Origin: Shewanellaceae bacterium UBA2521
GTDB lineage: Bacteria; Pseudomonadota; Gammaproteobacteria; Enterobacterales; Shewanellaceae
Length of the DNA: 5,087 nucleotides
Reading direction: 5' to 3'
NCBI GenBank assembly: GCA_002341165.1
Contig: DDNL01000022.1
Span: 1 to 5,087, forward strand
This document shows positions 1 through 5,087 of this stretch, in pieces. The notes beneath the pieces were generated by a model, which saw only the letters and a list, made by a program, of their open reading frames with translations, ran no database searches and had not been told where the DNA came from. Both the position numbers and the translations under genes were made by a program. Position 1 is the stretch's first letter; the number at the start of each line of letters is the position of its first letter.

Positions 1-675
1 AAAATCAGATCCTGAAATTGTAAAAAATGGAACTCTAGCTTCTCCAGCTATCGCTTTAGCGAGCAAAGTTTTACCTGTACCAGGAGGACCTACCATCAAT
101 ACACCTGTAGGTATACGACCACCTAACTTTTGGAACTTAGTTGGGTCTTTGAGGTAATCAACCAGTTCAACGACTTCTTCTTTTGCTTCATCACAACCTG
201 CAACATCTTGGAATGTCGTTTTAATCTGATCTTCGCTCATGAGCTTAGCTTTACTCTTACCAAAGGACATTGCACCCTTTCCGCCGCCACCTTGCATCTG
301 GCGCATAAAAAAGATCCAAACACCAATGAGTAATAACATGGGGAACCATGAAATGAAGATTTGTGTGAGAAAGCTCGACTCTTCAGAAGCTTTTCCTGAT
401 TGAGCAACGTTTGCTCTTTTTAAATCATTAATCAAATCGCGATCAATCACAGGCATAACTGTAGTGAAAGACTGCCCATTTTTCTTCGTCCCAATAATCG
501 TTCTCATATCTGGTTGTACTTCAACCGATGCAATCTCACGATGTTCAACAGCATCTAAGAACTGGGTATAATCCATTTTTATACTGGATGATGTTGGAGA
601 GTATCCTTGGAACACTGTCATCAACACAACAGCAATGACAACCCAAAGAATTAAATTTTTAGCCATGTCACTCAA
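1..675 (-). CDS. ftsH: ATP-dependent zinc metalloprotease FtsH, N-terminal part (cut by left edge)
   Basis: FtsH is a hexameric inner-membrane AAA+ protease that degrades misassembled membrane proteins and short-lived regulators such as sigma-32 and LpxC. About 222-225 residues are visible. Numbering from the ATG at 666: first membrane helix at residues 4-21 (starting MAKNLILWVV), periplasmic domain at about 25-100, second helix at about 103-121 (ISWFPMLLLIGVWIFF), a Gly-rich linker (QMQGGGGKGAMSFGKSKAK), then the start of the AAA domain with Walker A GPPGTGKT at 193-200. The sequence stops at ISGSDF, so Walker B, the second region of homology and the HEXXH zinc site lie outside the window. 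I prefer the TTG at 675-673, giving MSDMAKNL, because GAGG at 687-684 is 8 nt from it but 17 nt from the ATG. The gene follows rlmE by about 42 nt and is probably cotranscribed with it. Identity is very secure; the start is less so. Confidence 0.97.
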   Translation of the reverse strand, partial: MSDMAKNLILWVVIAVVLMTVFQGYSPTSSSIKMDYTQFLDAVEHREIASVEVQPDMRTIIGTKKNGQSFTTVMPVIDRDLINDLKRANVAQSGKASEESSFLTQIFISWFPMLLLIGVWIFFMRQMQGGGGKGAMSFGKSKAKLMSEDQIKTTFQDVAGCDEAKEEVVELVDYLKDPTKFQKLGGRIPTGVLMVGPPGTGKTLLAKAIAGEARVPFFTISGSDF

Positions 676-687
676 TTTATTGACCTC
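673..687 (-). promoter_or_regulatory. Shine-Dalgarno and TTG start of ftsH
   Basis: GAGG at 687-684 is followed by 8 nt and then TTG at 675-673, in frame with the ATG at 666-664 (TTG-AGT-GAC-ATG). The spacing suits the TTG and is too long for the ATG. The next in-frame stop upstream is the TAA that also ends rlmE at 720-718, so there is no longer conventional start with a better site. From memory, many enterobacterial FtsH entries also begin MSDMAKNL. Confidence 0.6.
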
Positions 688-717
688 ATAAAATACTATA
701 ATATTAACAAAATAAGG

Positions 718-1353
718 TTATTTTAATTTATAACCTTGAGCCACGATATATACTTCTCTTGAACGAGGTCTTGAAGATTTTGGTTTCCTTATTTTAACTG
801 TTGTAAATGCTTTTTTTACTTCAGCTAAATACTGATCAAAACCTTCACCCTGAAATACTTTTACAATAAAAGAACCTTTTTGTGATAACACTTGATGGCA
901 CATATCAAGAGCCAGTTCAACTAAATACATGGACTTAGGCTGGTCAATAGAATCTGTTCCACTCATGTTTGGTGCTATATCAGAAAGAATAATGTCTACT
1001 TTAGCACATCCTAACCTATCTAACAAAGCTTGAAGTACAACCTCTTCACGAAAATCACCTTGTAAAAAGTCAACACCAGCAATCGAGTCCATAGGTAATA
1101 TATCGCATGCCACAACTGTGCCACTCTCTCCAACAATACTCTGTGCAAATTGCGACCAACCACCAGGCGCTGCGCCAAGGTCAACAACAGTCATACCTTT
1201 ATCTAATAAATGGTCTTTTTCTTGGATCTCTTCCAGCTTAAACACAGCTCTAGAGCGAAAGCCTCTCTTTTTAGCCTGCTGAACGTAATAGTCATCAAAG
1301 TGCTCTTTCATCCAACGATTTGAGCTTACACTTCTATTTTTAGAATTATTCAT
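718..1353 (-). CDS. rlmE: 23S rRNA (uridine-2552-2'-O)-methyltransferase RlmE
   Basis: RlmE (RrmJ/FtsJ) uses S-adenosylmethionine to 2'-O-methylate U2552 in the A-loop of 23S rRNA on the 50S particle, a late assembly step; it is heat-inducible in E. coli. Counted from the ATG at 1353 the protein has 211 residues, close to the 209 of E. coli. The SAM-binding motif DLGAAPGGWSQ is at 58-68. The K-D-K-E catalytic tetrad is intact: K39 (FKLEE), D125 (SDIAPNM), K165 (VKVFQGEG) and E200 (SREVYIV), each exactly one residue later than in E. coli. That register supports the ATG at 1353; the open frame continues to an ATG at 1413, but the extra 20 residues resemble nothing in the family. The start signal is odd: the best Shine-Dalgarno is 21 nt upstream, better placed for in-frame GTG codons at 1365 or 1362. 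The gene lies upstream of ftsH and diverges from yhbY. Confidence 0.96.
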   Translation of the reverse strand: MNNSKNRSVSSNRWMKEHFDDYYVQQAKKRGFRSRAVFKLEEIQEKDHLLDKGMTVVDLGAAPGGWSQFAQSIVGESGTVVACDILPMDSIAGVDFLQGDFREEVVLQALLDRLGCAKVDIILSDIAPNMSGTDSIDQPKSMYLVELALDMCHQVLSQKGSFIVKVFQGEGFDQYLAEVKKAFTTVKIRKPKSSRPRSREVYIVAQGYKLK

Positions 1354-1379
1354 CAAAAACACCACATAAAATTTCCCCT
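1353..1379 (-). promoter_or_regulatory. Strong Shine-Dalgarno with a four-codon minigene overlapping the rlmE start
   Basis: On the minus strand AGGGG (1379-1375) is followed 7 nt later by ATG at 1367-1365. This opens a reading frame of only ATG-TGG-TGT-TTT-TGA (Met-Trp-Cys-Phe-stop). Its TGA shares its A with the rlmE ATG at 1353-1351 (TGATG), the arrangement typical of termination-reinitiation coupling. The alternative reading is that in-frame GTG codons at 1365-1363 or 1362-1360 start RlmE directly, adding three or four residues (V)VFL. The sequence alone cannot separate the two. Confidence 0.4.
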
Positions 1380-1430
1380 TATGACTAAGTAAGGGTAAAA
1401 TACCAAAAATCAACCTAACTAAAGAAGATA

Positions 1431-1460
1431 ATTATATCTATGCAAAAACTAACTACTAAA
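1431..1460 (-). promoter_or_regulatory. Candidate sigma-70 promoter for rlmE-ftsH
   Basis: A perfect -10 box TATAAT lies on the minus strand at 1436-1431. A weak -35 (TTTAGT, 1460-1455) lies 18 nt upstream, inside the first codons of yhbY. Transcription would begin near 1424, giving a leader of about 70 nt before the rlmE ATG. I see no convincing sigma-32 promoter (CTTGAA with a CCCCAT-type -10) in the gap, although rlmE-ftsH is heat-inducible in E. coli. The -10 match may be fortuitous in AT-rich DNA. Confidence 0.4.
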
Positions 1461-1742
1461 CAAACGCAATACCTAAAAGGTCTTGCACACAAACTTAAAC
1501 CTGTAGTCATGATAGGTCAACATGGACTTACAGAGGCTGTACTAACTGAAACAGAATCTGCTTTAGCGCACCATGAACTTATAAAGATTAAGGTATCTGG
1601 TGCAGAGAAAGAAACTAAGGCATCGATTATACACACTATCAGTCAACATTTGAATTGCTATGTTATACAGCAAATAGGACATACCGCAACACTTTATAGA
1701 GCACATGCCGATCCAGCAAAAGCAAAAATCAAGTTACCTTAA
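1440..1742 (+). CDS. yhbY: YhbY family ribosome assembly RNA-binding protein (CRM domain)
   Basis: YhbY is a small cytosolic protein that associates with pre-50S ribosomal subunits; the same CRM fold occurs in chloroplast intron-splicing factors. The 100-residue product covers the whole family and matches E. coli YhbY from end to end: TKQxxxLKGLAHxLKPVV at 6-23, the GxxG RNA-binding loop GQHG at 26-29 followed by LTE, the helix and strand HHELIKIKV at about 44-52, and the closing QIGHTATLYR strand near 77-86. The ATG at 1440 is preceded by a purine-rich AAGAAG (1422-1427) about 12 nt upstream, a weak and rather distant Shine-Dalgarno. It diverges from rlmE, the gene order in E. coli, which pairs two 50S maturation factors. 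I found no good promoter for it; a TAAAAT at 1396-1401 could be a -10 but lacks a -35. It ends 1 nt before the A-run of a terminator. Confidence 0.95.
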   Translation: MQKLTTKQTQYLKGLAHKLKPVVMIGQHGLTEAVLTETESALAHHELIKIKVSGAEKETKASIIHTISQHLNCYVIQQIGHTATLYRAHADPAKAKIKLP

Positions 1743-1743
1743 C

Positions 1744-1778
1744 AAAAAAGCAGCTCACTAATACGGGCTGCTTTTTTT
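1744..1778. terminator. Bidirectional intrinsic terminator between yhbY and ppiD
   Basis: The arms GCAGCTC (1750-1756) and GGGCTGC (1765-1771) form a 7-bp stem with one U-G wobble and an 8-nt loop. Six A residues (1744-1749) precede it and seven T residues (1772-1778) follow, which can lengthen the stem and give a U-tract in either direction. It follows the yhbY stop directly on the plus strand, and lies 18 nt past the ppiD stop on the minus strand, where the wobble becomes an A-C mismatch and the stem is 5 bp plus A-U pairs. It should stop both convergent transcripts, yhbY more strongly. Confidence 0.88.
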
Positions 1779-1796
1779 CTAAACCATGACACCTAA

Positions 1797-3668
1797 CTAT
1801 AATTTATCAAGCTTCTCTTTTTCAACAGTCATATCTGCTTGAGACCTCAATAATGTAATTAAAGTCATCCATTCAACTTGATTTAACCTCGATTCAATCT
1901 GGTTTTGATACGACTCAATAAAATCTTCTGTGAGCACGTCATGTTGCTTCACTGACTCTAACTGCACAACCTGGTAGCCTGAATTCGTTTCTAATACATC
2001 TATGCTCTTCGCATTATCATCTGGCTGAGGTAACTTAAATACTTTTTGAACAAGCTCTTGGCTTACTTCTGTAGAAGGCTTTTGTCTAGATAAAGAGAGG
2101 GTCTTAAAGCTTATGCTCGATTCTTTACCCGCTTCCAGCTCAGTACGTACCTTCTGAGCAAGCTCTTTTGCTCGCGTTTTAGAATATTCTGCAATCAGCG
2201 TTTGCTTTATTTCCTGCTCGACAGTCTTAAGTTCTAAGATTTGCGCGGGTGCATAATCTTTGACTCTGACCACCATTACATGATCCTGCTCTATCTCTAA
2301 AAGCTCACTATTAAGCCTTTCGGTAAGTACTTCTTTTGAAGACAACGCTTTTTTAACCACACTATGATTCAATGCTTCAGGTGCTTTGTCTTGATTAAAC
2401 ATAGCTGTTTGCTCAATTTGAAGACCTGTTGTTTGTGCCGCCGCCGTTAGATCTTCTGGGCTTTCATAACTTGAATCTGTGAGCTTCTGTCTTGCTTCGA
2501 AAAATAAGTCTGATGCTTGCTGCTGTTTAATTTGATCGATAACAATACTTTCAACGCGCGCTAATTCAATTTGCTTCTGCTCTTGAATATCAATAAGTTG
2601 AATAATATGAAATCCAGTTTCGGTTTCAACAATTTCAGAAGTTTGACCTTTTTTAAGTGCAAATAACGCTTTATCAAAAGCTTCAGGCATAACACCTGAT
2701 TTAACCCACTCAAGCTGACCTTGTTTATTTACACTCGCTGGATCTTCTGAATAAGTTTTGACTAACTCAGAGAAGCTTACACCCGAATTAAGTTTTGCAT
2801 AAAGCTCTTTGATGCTTTTATCGGAGTCTTTTAAAATAAAGATATGAGCTGGTAGCCTTTGCTCTGGCTCAATAAAACTAGCTTTATTTTCATTGTAATG
2901 AGCACTAATCTGCGTATCAGAGACTTGAATCTTATCTTTGAGCTTTGCTATATCTAAGTCGATATACTGCACTTGAATTTTTTCAGGTGATGTAAAGTCT
3001 TCAAGATGTCTGTCATAATAAGCTTTAATTTGAGCTTCTGTGAGCTGGACTTTGCTTTCAAAATCTTTTGCCAAAACCGTCCCATACTTAAATACACGCT
3101 CTTGATGTAGTAGACGATGTATAGCCCAAAAGTCTGTGTCAACTTGGAAATTAGACTGCGATAGACCTGTGAGTAATTGCTGCCTTGCTAAATCTTGGCC
3201 TAAGCTCTTTTCGAAACTTGAGTTGGTTAAGCCTCCCTGCCGTAATAAATTTAAGTAACGTTCTTTATTAAATTGGTTATCCGTCATAAATTCAGGCATT
3301 TTGATAATCATTTGCGCAATTTCTGATTCGGAGGCACGTAAACCTAAATCTTGAATATACTGTTGTAACAGTTCACGCTCAATTAGACTCTTCAAAACAT
3401 CATTTTTTATCTTACTTTTATACAATTCATCTTCAGATATTAAATCAAATAACTCTCCATAGCTTGACTTAAGCTGAGCTAACTGAGACTGATACGCTCG
3501 ATTTACAGCACTTAACTTAATCTCAGAACCATTAACATCAGCAACACTTATATCTTGTTCTGTATATAAATAAGAGCTTATACCTGTTAAGGCAAACGAA
3601 AGAATGATAACACTCAATATAACTCTCGAGACTAAGCTCTGAGAACCTTCTCTAATTTTTTCTAACAT
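1797..3668 (-). CDS. ppiD: Membrane-anchored periplasmic chaperone PpiD (SurA_N and parvulin domains)
   Basis: PpiD is anchored in the inner membrane beside the SecYEG translocon and helps newly exported proteins fold in the periplasm. The product is 623 residues, the same length as I recall for E. coli PpiD. Residues 1-14 are cytosolic and positively charged; one membrane helix follows at about 15-35 (VSRVILSVIILSFALTG, no signal peptidase site evident), then a SurA-like chaperone region (about 36-265) with the NGSEI and LIERELLQQY motifs. The parvulin domain is at about 270-362, and a C-terminal region (about 363-623) includes a degenerate parvulin-like stretch near 515-575. The parvulin domain keeps H275 (PAHIFIL), YSEDP (306-310), M327, F331 and H354 (GFHIIQL), the usual active-site set, although the GGDLGW motif is altered to QGQLEW (316-321). 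The start at 3668 has only a weak AAGAAG about 10 nt upstream. It is the last gene of lon-hupB-ppiD. Confidence 0.95.
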   Translation of the reverse strand: MLEKIREGSQSLVSRVILSVIILSFALTGISSYLYTEQDISVADVNGSEIKLSAVNRAYQSQLAQLKSSYGELFDLISEDELYKSKIKNDVLKSLIERELLQQYIQDLGLRASESEIAQMIIKMPEFMTDNQFNKERYLNLLRQGGLTNSSFEKSLGQDLARQQLLTGLSQSNFQVDTDFWAIHRLLHQERVFKYGTVLAKDFESKVQLTEAQIKAYYDRHLEDFTSPEKIQVQYIDLDIAKLKDKIQVSDTQISAHYNENKASFIEPEQRLPAHIFILKDSDKSIKELYAKLNSGVSFSELVKTYSEDPASVNKQGQLEWVKSGVMPEAFDKALFALKKGQTSEIVETETGFHIIQLIDIQEQKQIELARVESIVIDQIKQQQASDLFFEARQKLTDSSYESPEDLTAAAQTTGLQIEQTAMFNQDKAPEALNHSVVKKALSSKEVLTERLNSELLEIEQDHVMVVRVKDYAPAQILELKTVEQEIKQTLIAEYSKTRAKELAQKVRTELEAGKESSISFKTLSLSRQKPSTEVSQELVQKVFKLPQPDDNAKSIDVLETNSGYQVVQLESVKQHDVLTEDFIESYQNQIESRLNQVEWMTLITLLRSQADMTVEKEKLDKL

Positions 3669-3692
3669 TTACTTGCATCTTCTTTTTTTATT

Positions 3693-3724
3693 AGAATAGA
3701 AGAGCGTACCTCGAAGATACGCTC
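3693..3724 (-). terminator. Hairpin between hupB and ppiD, probable partial terminator
   Basis: Read on the minus strand, GAGCGTA (3724-3718) pairs with TACGCTC (3708-3702). The pairing continues inward through a U-G, a C-G and a U-A pair to a 3-nt UCG loop, giving about 10 bp. A pyrimidine-rich tail TTCTATTCT (3701-3693) follows, not a pure U-run. It begins 31 nt after the hupB stop, as expected for a hupB terminator that lets some transcription through to ppiD; it could instead be an mRNA end-stabilising structure. The plus strand has no T-run after the stem. Confidence 0.55.
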
Positions 3725-3755
3725 ATAATTCACTGTAGCAAATAAATTAACTACA

Positions 3756-4031
3756 TTAATTGACAGCTTCTTTGAAGCTCTTACCTGCTTTGAATGCAGG
3801 AGTGGCTGTCGCTGCAATCTTAATTTCAGCACCCGTTTGTGGGTTGCGGCCTACACGCTCTGCACGTTGACGCAATTCAAAAGTACCAAAGCCAACTAAA
3901 GACACTTTTTCGCCGTCTTTTAATGACTCAGTAATCGCACCTATAAAGGCATCGAGCACATCACCCGCTTGTTTTTTAGTGATATTGCCCACATCACCTG
4001 CAATTTTTTCAATTAATTCTGACTTATTCAT
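3756..4031 (-). CDS. hupB: DNA-binding protein HU-beta
   Basis: HU is an abundant dimeric nucleoid protein that binds DNA with little sequence preference, bends it and constrains supercoils. The 91-residue product spans the complete HU fold: N-terminal helices from MNKSELIEKIA to about residue 40, the signature GFGTFELRQRAERVGRNPQTG at 47-67, the intercalating proline P64 at the tip of the DNA-embracing arm, and the C-terminal PAFKAGKSFKEAVN. Assignment to the beta subunit rests on the match to E. coli HupB, which begins and ends almost identically, and on its place between lon and ppiD. It is one residue longer than E. coli HupB, the extra residue falling near 12-18. A good Shine-Dalgarno GAGGAA (4040-4035) lies 3 nt from the ATG, so the start is secure. 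The 66-nt gap from lon shows no convincing promoter, so at least some transcription may come from lon. In genomes with a single HU this gene would form the homodimer. Confidence 0.96.
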   Translation of the reverse strand: MNKSELIEKIAGDVGNITKKQAGDVLDAFIGAITESLKDGEKVSLVGFGTFELRQRAERVGRNPQTGAEIKIAATATPAFKAGKSFKEAVN

Positions 4032-4079
4032 AAGTTCCTCATCATTATTTCAACAATAGACATTAAAAGTGACCATTAA

Positions 4080-4099
4080 GAGATAGATCTAGATATCTC
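4080..4099. repeat. Inverted repeat at the lon stop codon
   Basis: GAGATA (4080-4085) and TATCTC (4094-4099) are perfect inverted arms around an 8-nt centre. In the lon mRNA the stem would contain the TGA stop (4100-4098). It is AT-rich, only 6 bp, and followed on the minus strand by TTAATGG, not a U-run. It is therefore a poor intrinsic terminator and may be a weak 3'-end or processing hairpin, or an operator-like site upstream of hupB. Confidence 0.35.
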
Positions 4100-5087
4100 A
4101 ATTATTATTTATAACTTTAAAACCCTTTGGAGGCTGCTCTAAAGCTAAGTCTAACACTTCGTCAATCCACTTCACAGCATGTATTGACAGAGCTTTTTTA
4201 ACATTCTCGGGAATTTCTGCTAAATCCCTTTCATTTTCTTTCGGAATCAAAACTATTTTGATTCCGCCTCGGTGTGCAGCTAAAAGTTTTTCTTTCAAAC
4301 CACCAATAGGAAGGACTTCACCTCTCAGAGTAATTTCACCCGTCATTGCAACTTCAGATTTTACAGGATTACCTGTTAAACTAGAAACAATCGCTGTGCA
4401 CATGGCAATACCCGCTGAAGGCCCATCTTTCGGTGTAGCGCCTTCAGGAACATGAACATGCATATCGCGTACTTCATGAAAATTATCATTGATCCTTAGT
4501 TCGTTTGCTCGTGATCGCACAACAGTCAGAGCGGTTTTAATCGACTCTTGCATCACTTCTCCCAAAGAACCAGTATAAGTTAATTTTCCTTTTCCTGGTA
4601 CAGAAATTGTTTCAATAGAAAGTAAATCTCCTCCAACCTCTGTCCAAGCTAAACCAGTGACTTCACCAATTTGGTTATTACTTTCAGCTTTTCCATAATC
4701 AAATCTTTGTACGCCAAGAAAATCTTTTAGGTTTTCTGAGTCAACTTTCACTGCTTTACAATCTGGGCTGATTAAAATATTTTTAACCGCCTTTCTACAC
4801 ACTTTAGAAATTTCACGCTCAAGTGAGCGAACACCTGCTTCTCGCGTGTAATAGCGTATAATAGCAATCACTGCGCTATCGTCAATTTCTAATTCACCTT
4901 TGCGTAAACTATTTCTCTCAATTTGTTTTGAGATCAAATGCTGCTTGGCAATATTCAATTTCTCATCTTCGGTATAACCAGAAAGACGGATAACTTCCAT
5001 ACGATCCAATAATGGAGTGGGTATATTCATTGAGTTCGATGTTGCAACGAACATGACATCACTCAGATCATAATCTACTTCTAAATA
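4098..5087 (-). CDS. lon: ATP-dependent protease Lon, C-terminal part (cut by right edge)
   Basis: Lon is a cytosolic homohexameric AAA+ serine protease that removes misfolded proteins and regulatory substrates. The visible 329 residues start inside the ATPase module at YLEVDYDLSDVMFVATSN; the gene enters from the right edge, so the Met codon at 5054 is internal and not the start. Numbering from the edge, the sensor-1 Asn lies in ATSNS (about 14-18), an arginine in LLDRMEVIRL, and the sensor-2 region in YYTREAGVRSLEREI (about 79-94). The P domain holds WTEVGGDLLSIE and the catalytic dyad: Ser224 in GPSAG (codon at 4418-4416) and Lys267 in LKEKLLAAHR (codon at 4289-4287). The 43-residue spacing equals that of E. 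coli S679 and K722. The protein ends FKVINNN, a normal, slightly divergent tail. The N-terminal substrate-binding domain and the Walker motifs are outside the window. hupB follows after 66 nt in the same direction, the standard gammaproteobacterial order. Confidence 0.98.
   Translation of the reverse strand, partial: YLEVDYDLSDVMFVATSNSMNIPTPLLDRMEVIRLSGYTEDEKLNIAKQHLISKQIERNSLRKGELEIDDSAVIAIIRYYTREAGVRSLEREISKVCRKAVKNILISPDCKAVKVDSENLKDFLGVQRFDYGKAESNNQIGEVTGLAWTEVGGDLLSIETISVPGKGKLTYTGSLGEVMQESIKTALTVVRSRANELRINDNFHEVRDMHVHVPEGATPKDGPSAGIAMCTAIVSSLTGNPVKSEVAMTGEITLRGEVLPIGGLKEKLLAAHRGGIKIVLIPKENERDLAEIPENVKKALSIHAVKWIDEVLDLALEQPPKGFKVINNN

Noticed and set aside
130..333. 67-codon open frame on the plus strand
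   Set aside because: It lies antisense within ftsH, whose minus-strand translation is unambiguous here; no family resemblance and no supporting ribosome binding site.
709..724. 16-nt perfect palindrome (AAAATAA-GG-TTATTTT) over the rlmE stop codon
   Set aside because: The stem is entirely A-T with a 2-nt centre and no U-run after it on the minus strand; it is likely chance in AT-rich DNA and too weak to terminate between rlmE and ftsH.
1354..1413. Extension of rlmE to the ATG at 1413
   Set aside because: The extra 20 residues have no counterpart in the family, and the catalytic tetrad register fits the start at 1353. The strong Shine-Dalgarno lies downstream of 1413, so it cannot serve that start.
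2954..3142. 62-codon open frame on the minus strand inside ppiD
   Set aside because: It is in another frame of ppiD, which reads through with clear homology; the product looks like a shadow translation.
4073..4101. Possible hupB promoter, TTGAGA with a 17-nt spacer to TAATGG on the minus strand
   Set aside because: The -35 is good but the -10 matches only two of six positions, so I do not call it.
4258..4455. 65-codon open frame on the plus strand
   Set aside because: It is antisense to the conserved proteolytic domain of lon; its length follows from lon codon constraints.
1..5087. Defence system, mobile element, CRISPR array, tRNA or other accessory cargo
   Set aside because: Nearly all sequence is accounted for by six conserved housekeeping genes and gaps under 90 nt; no transposase, array of repeats, tRNA-like cloverleaf or foreign-looking composition was seen.

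Overview
The window is a compact stretch of bacterial housekeeping DNA, AT-rich by eye. It holds six genes: four complete and two cut by the window edges. The proteins match the Escherichia coli versions recalled from memory nearly motif for motif, and two characteristic gene orders are present: yhbY divergent from rlmE-ftsH, and lon-hupB-ppiD. This points to a low-GC gammaproteobacterium. I cannot name the genus from the sequence, and I see no mobile element, tRNA, rRNA, CRISPR array or sign of recent transfer.

Layout, left to right. Positions 1-675 (minus) hold the N-terminal third of ftsH, the membrane AAA+ zinc protease, running off the left edge. Positions 718-1353 (minus) hold rlmE (rrmJ/ftsJ), the 23S rRNA U2552 2'-O-methyltransferase, upstream of ftsH in the same direction. 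Positions 1440-1742 (plus) hold yhbY, a CRM-domain pre-50S binding protein, divergent from rlmE. A symmetric hairpin with A- and T-runs at 1744-1778 separates yhbY from the convergent ppiD. Positions 1797-3668 (minus) hold ppiD, a membrane-anchored periplasmic chaperone of the parvulin family. Positions 3756-4031 (minus) hold hupB, the HU-beta nucleoid protein. Positions 4098-5087 (minus) hold the C-terminal part of lon, the cytosolic AAA+ protease, running off the right edge.

The genes fall into two functional blocks. One links late 50S ribosome assembly (YhbY, RlmE) to membrane protein quality control (FtsH). The other links cytosolic proteolysis (Lon), nucleoid architecture (HU) and periplasmic folding (PpiD). 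In E. coli these blocks lie far apart; here they meet tail to tail at a shared bidirectional terminator.

No new system is evident and no gene-free stretch exceeds 300 bases. The points worth a second look are small: rlmE has its best Shine-Dalgarno placed for an upstream GTG or a four-codon minigene rather than the homology-supported ATG; ftsH has a TTG start better supported than the ATG; the divergent rlmE and yhbY leaders probably overlap; and PpiD keeps the parvulin active-site histidines that E. coli PpiD has lost.
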